This document shows, one piece after another, positions 60,019 to 64,000 of a DNA stretch of 64,000 bases. A model generated the notes under the pieces. The model had not been told where the DNA came from, searched no databases, and saw nothing but the letters and a program-made list of their open reading frames with translations. The position numbers and the translations under genes were made by a program. Origin of the DNA: Bisbaumannia salifodinae (GTDB lineage Bacteria > Pseudomonadota > Gammaproteobacteria > Pseudomonadales > Halomonadaceae); assembly GCF_039522585.1 (NCBI RefSeq), contig NZ_BAAADR010000022.1, one strand, 5' to 3'. Each line of letters opens with the position of its first letter. The first letter of the stretch is position 1.

Positions 60019-61434
60019 ATGGTGCGAATCGACAAGAAGCCCACTCGGCTCTACGTGCTGGATACCAATGTCCTGCTGCATGACCCCACGGCCATCTACC
60101 AGTTCGAGGAACATGACGTCGCCATTCCCATGACGGTCCTCGAGGAGCTCGACAAGCACAAGAACGGCATTCGTGAAATTGCCCGTACCGCCCGCCAGGT
60201 CAGCCGTACCCTCTCGGAGCTGACCAACCAGGTCGTCTTCGACGAGATCCCCCACGGCATTCCCATCCCCCGGGCCAACGATGCCCCCAGTGGGCGCCTG
60301 CTGTTCCTCTGTTATCGGGACCTGGCCCCCCTGGATCATCTGGAGGAAAGCCCCGACAACCAGATCCTCGCCGAGACCTGCCGGCTGCGCGACGAGTACC
60401 CGGACGCCTCGGTGATCCTGGTCACCAAGGACATCAACCTCAGGGTCAAGGCCGCCGCCCTCAAGGTGCCGGTGGAGGACTACCTCACCGATCGCGCCTT
60501 CGACGACAGCGACGCCATGAGCGAAGGCGCCCAGATCGTCGCCAGCGCCGGCCATGACGGCAGCGCCCTCTGGGAGTCGCTGGCCGTCGAGGTCGAGGTG
60601 GAGCGCGCCGATCATCACACCTTCTATGCCCTGCGCGGCGAGCTGCCCGACGACTGGCATGTGGGCATGCTGGTCTCCGACGACGAAAATGGCGCCCACT
60701 TCGAGGCCATTATCCGCGAACTGGAGCCGGGTCGGGCACGCCTGCAGCTGCTGACCAACTACCGCCACAAGGCCAGCGTCTGGGGCGTGCATGCCCACGA
60801 CAGCCGACAGAACTTCGCCCTGAACCTGCTGATGGACCCGGATATCGACCTGGTGACCATCGCCGGTGGCGCCGGCACCGGCAAGACCTATATGACCCTG
60901 GCGGCGGCCTTCCAGCAGACCCTGGATGGCAAGCAGTTCGAGCGTATCGTCTTCACCCGGGCGCCGATCTCCATGAGCGAGGATATCGGCTTCCTGCCGG
61001 GCACCGAGGAGGAGAAGATGTCGCCCTGGATGGGCGCCTTCCACGACAACATGGATAACCTGCTGCGCGACGAGAAGGATGGCTCCAGCAGCTGGAGCGA
61101 GGATGCCACCCGCTCGCTGATCGGCTCCCGGGTGCAGATCCGCTCGCCGGGCTTCATGCGCGGACGGACCCTCAACGACACCTTCCTGATCATCGACGAG
61201 GCGCAGAACTTCACGCCCAAGCAGCTCAAGTCGCTGGTCACCCGGGCCGGACGCAACACCAAGATCGTCTGCCTGGGCAACGTGGGGCAGATCGACACCC
61301 CCTACCTCACCCCCAACACCTGCGGCATGGCGGCGCTGGTGCAGCGCTTCCGCCACTGGCCCCATGCCGGCCATATCACCCTGCGCAGCATCGAGCGCTC
61401 GCGGCTGGCCCTGGCCGCTGAAGAGCTGCTCTAG
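60019..61434 (+). CDS. phoH2: PIN-PhoH fusion ATPase
   Basis: The product is 471 residues. An N-terminal PIN nuclease domain spans about 10-150 (Asp15 in YVLDTNVLLHDP; EELDKHK; VTKDINLRVKA). A C-terminal PhoH ATPase domain spans about 255-450 with Walker A GGAGTGKT (Lys289), FTRAPISMSEDIGFLPGT, LIIDEAQNFTPKQLK and ERSRLA. Such PhoH2 proteins couple an RNA helicase-like ATPase to ribonuclease activity. CAAGGAG precedes the ATG. The upstream Pho-box-like site suggests phosphate-starvation control. Confidence 0.92.
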   Translation: MVRIDKKPTRLYVLDTNVLLHDPTAIYQFEEHDVAIPMTVLEELDKHKNGIREIARTARQVSRTLSELTNQVVFDEIPHGIPIPRANDAPSGRLLFLCYRDLAPLDHLEESPDNQILAETCRLRDEYPDASVILVTKDINLRVKAAALKVPVEDYLTDRAFDDSDAMSEGAQIVASAGHDGSALWESLAVEVEVERADHHTFYALRGELPDDWHVGMLVSDDENGAHFEAIIRELEPGRARLQLLTNYRHKASVWGVHAHDSRQNFALNLLMDPDIDLVTIAGGAGTGKTYMTLAAAFQQTLDGKQFERIVFTRAPISMSEDIGFLPGTEEEKMSPWMGAFHDNMDNLLRDEKDGSSSWSEDATRSLIGSRVQIRSPGFMRGRTLNDTFLIIDEAQNFTPKQLKSLVTRAGRNTKIVCLGNVGQIDTPYLTPNTCGMAALVQRFRHWPHAGHITLRSIERSRLALAAEELL

Positions 61435-61454
61435 TCTCAGCCCCAACCCACCCG

Positions 61455-61478
61455 GCGGGGCGCCCCAGGGCGCCCCGC
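61455..61478 (+). terminator. Hairpin after the PhoH gene
   Basis: A perfect 10-bp stem GCGGGGCGCC-CCAG-GGCGCCCCGC begins 20 bp after the stop. There is no T tract, so termination is likely but not certain. Confidence 0.6.
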
Positions 61479-61506
61479 TAAGTATGTTACCCAGCTAGCA
61501 ATGAGG

Positions 61507-61626
61507 CCCGGGGCTACCCTGGGGGTAGGCACTCCGCGAAGACGCTGTGAACCCATCCATGGGCGCTCGACTTTTTCGTCCATGAAAAAGACGCTTCGCT
61601 CCGGCCTACCCCCAGCGCCCCTGAGC
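61507..61626. repeat. Dispersed intergenic element A, copy 4 (divergent short form)
   Basis: This 120-bp copy starts CCGGGGCTACCCTGGGGGTAGG and ends CTACCCCCAGCGCCCCT. The middle is diverged (GACGCTGTGAACCCATCCATGGGCGCT, then a TTTTTCGTCCATGAAAAAG hairpin). It fills much of the 321-bp gap 61435-61755. The remaining stretch to 61755 is the presumed ettA promoter and leader, with no other recognisable feature. Confidence 0.78.
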
Positions 61627-61755
61627 CATTCCAGATTTGAAGACCTACCCTATCGATCTGAGGCTACCGTCCGAGCGCCGCCACCGGCTGGCCTTTCCGG
61701 GCCCTGGGCACTATCATCGTGCCAGCGAAAAACCCCTCAACCGAAGTGGCTTTCC

Positions 61756-63417
<1,662 letters not shown>

Positions 63418-63420
63418 GAG

Positions 63421-63466
63421 CTGCAAGCTGCAAGCTGCAAGCTGCAAGCTGCAAGCTGCAAGCTCA
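63421..63466. repeat. Heptamer tandem repeat (GCTGCAA)n
   Basis: About six copies of CTGCAAG/GCTGCAA follow the ettA stop within a few bases, ending AGCTCAGCAG. A related array follows the terminator at 63532. Such arrays with AGCTGCAAGCT are prone to length change. Confidence 0.9.
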
Positions 63467-63490
63467 GCAGCATGGGCTCTCCCGAGCCAA

Positions 63491-63526
63491 GAAAACCCCG
63501 AGACCTGCGTCTCGGGGTTTTCTTTT
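63491..63526. terminator. Bidirectional terminator between ettA and the acyltransferase gene
   Basis: GAAAACCCCGAGAC pairs with GTCTCGGGGTTTTC (14 bp, loop CTGC), followed by TTTTG on the plus strand and by TTGG after the A/T end on the minus strand. It serves two convergent genes. Confidence 0.9.
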
Positions 63527-63531
63527 GCTCG

Positions 63532-63598
63532 GCGCTTGTAGCTCAGCGCTTGTAGCTCGGCGCTTGTAGCTCGGCACTTGTAGCTCGGCGCTTGCTGC
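63532..63598. repeat. 14-bp tandem repeat (GCGCTTGTAGCTCG)n
   Basis: About four and a half imperfect copies of GCGCTTGTAGCTCG lie between the terminator and the acyltransferase stop. The core TTGTAGCTC is related to the complement of the GCTGCAA array at 63421, so both may derive from one simple-sequence family. Confidence 0.85.
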
Positions 63599-63608
63599 CC
63601 GAAGGGCG

Positions 63609-64000
63609 CTAGTAGAAACCGGGCTCGCCTTCGGGGCGGGTCTTGAAGCGCCGATGCAGCCACAGGTACTGCTCCGGGTGCTTGCGGATCGCCGCCTCGA
63701 TCACCGCATTGACGCGGGTGGCATCGGCCACCTCATCGCCGCTGGGGAAGTTCTCGAGCGGCGGCAGGTACTCCAGGGTATAGGTGCGATTGTCCGGGTT
63801 GCGGTGGAAGATCAGCGGCATCACCGGGGCCCCCGTCATGCGTGCGATACGCGAGGTCATCCGGACCGTGGCCGCCGATATGCCGAAGAAGGGAGCGAAG
63901 ACGCAGGCATCGCGACCGAAGTCCTGGTCCGGGGAGTACCAGACGTTATGGCCCGCCTTGAGGCGTCTGACCACGCCGCGCAGATCGTGGCGATCGATGG
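63609..64000 (-). CDS. Lipid A acyltransferase, LpxL/HtrB-like, 3' part only
   Basis: The frame is open at the right edge, so the N-terminal half is missing; about 130 residues are visible. RHDLRGVVRRLKAGHNVWYSPDQDFG, FAPFFGISAATVRMTSRIARMTGAPVMP, and HPEQYLWLHRRFKTRPEGEPGFY (read in blocks) are characteristic of the lysophospholipid acyltransferase LpxL/LpxM family. These enzymes add secondary acyl chains to Kdo-lipid A at the inner membrane. Which of LpxL, LpxM or LpxP it is cannot be told from this part. Confidence 0.88.
   Translation of the reverse strand, partial: IDRHDLRGVVRRLKAGHNVWYSPDQDFGRDACVFAPFFGISAATVRMTSRIARMTGAPVMPLIFHRNPDNRTYTLEYLPPLENFPSGDEVADATRVNAVIEAAIRKHPEQYLWLHRRFKTRPEGEPGFY

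Noticed and set aside
63421..63598. CRISPR or attachment-site candidate
   Set aside because: Units are 7 and 14 bp without unique spacers; these are simple tandem arrays.

Overview
The window is about 64 kb of high-GC (mid-to-upper 60s per cent by eye), densely coded gammaproteobacterial chromosome. Gene content and protein style (YeaE-type reductase, EttA, LpxL-type acyltransferase, CobA-coupled NasA, NirBD, YqjG/YhaJ/pirin synteny) suggest a halomonad, probably Halomonas or a close relative. This is inferred from protein resemblance, not from a marker gene. There are no rRNA or tRNA genes, no phage, no complete insertion sequence and no CRISPR array.

Layout. 1-5.8 kb: 5' part of a membrane-channel-like gene, an amidoligase plus glutamine-amidotransferase pair, DUF1415, a YeaE-like aldo/keto reductase, endonuclease V and DUF1499. 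6.2-11.6 kb: sbcD and sbcC, with three truncated tandem copies of the sbcC 5' end inserted between them, then DUF503. 11.7-17.4 kb: argE, a second glutamine amidotransferase, an EamA exporter, a DeaD-like helicase with a structured leader, and yaiI with a duplicated 3' tail. 17.4-29 kb: glutathionyl-hydroquinone reductase, a YhaJ-like LysR regulator, three pirins, a MepM-like peptidase, a NarK-type nitrate transporter, a second LysR regulator, a YcaC-like hydrolase, an FMN reductase and an ABM-domain protein. 29-33.3 kb: a minus-strand LysR-fdhD-fdhF/ydeP unit. 33.6-36.5 kb: ABC exporter, DUF1127 and GFA proteins. 36.8-43.6 kb: a three-gene signalling module (histidine kinase, response regulator with degenerate HD-GYP, and a 1530-residue membrane PAS-LOV-GGDEF-EAL-REC protein). 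43.8-46.2 kb: peroxiredoxin, acetyltransferase, arfA and cobA. 46-55.8 kb: nitrate assimilation, with nasA-cobA leftward and nasT-nasS then nasB-nirB-nirD rightward. 55.8-64 kb: LrgB/CidA pair, MFS transporter, MocR-type regulator, PIN-PhoH ATPase, ettA and the 3' part of an lpxL-type gene.

How the parts work together. The nitrate locus is the best-resolved circuit. Both nasA and nasB have a sigma-54-like promoter, an NtrC-like site 80-120 bp upstream, and a leader with two AAYGGC hexaloop hairpins (A at 1, G at 4) ahead of a terminator, as expected for NasT (ANTAR) antitermination with NasS as nitrate sensor. The distant nitrate transporter at 22.6 kb shares the sigma-54/NtrC arrangement. 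CobA would feed sirohaem to NirB. A TTCGA-N5-TCGAA palindrome upstream of the hydroquinone reductase and again between the YhaJ-like gene and pirin suggests a small quinone/aromatic-stress regulon. An ATAG-N7-CTAT palindrome marks both the LysR gene and fdhD in the formate-dehydrogenase unit.

A recurring oddity is partial duplication: three 158-bp units at sbcC, a 112-bp copy of the yaiI tail, a stray tail of a GFA gene before the peroxiredoxin, a 57-bp in-frame repeat in sbcC and a 33-bp in-frame repeat in nasS. Four copies of one dispersed intergenic element and one copy of a second palindromic element complete the repeat content.
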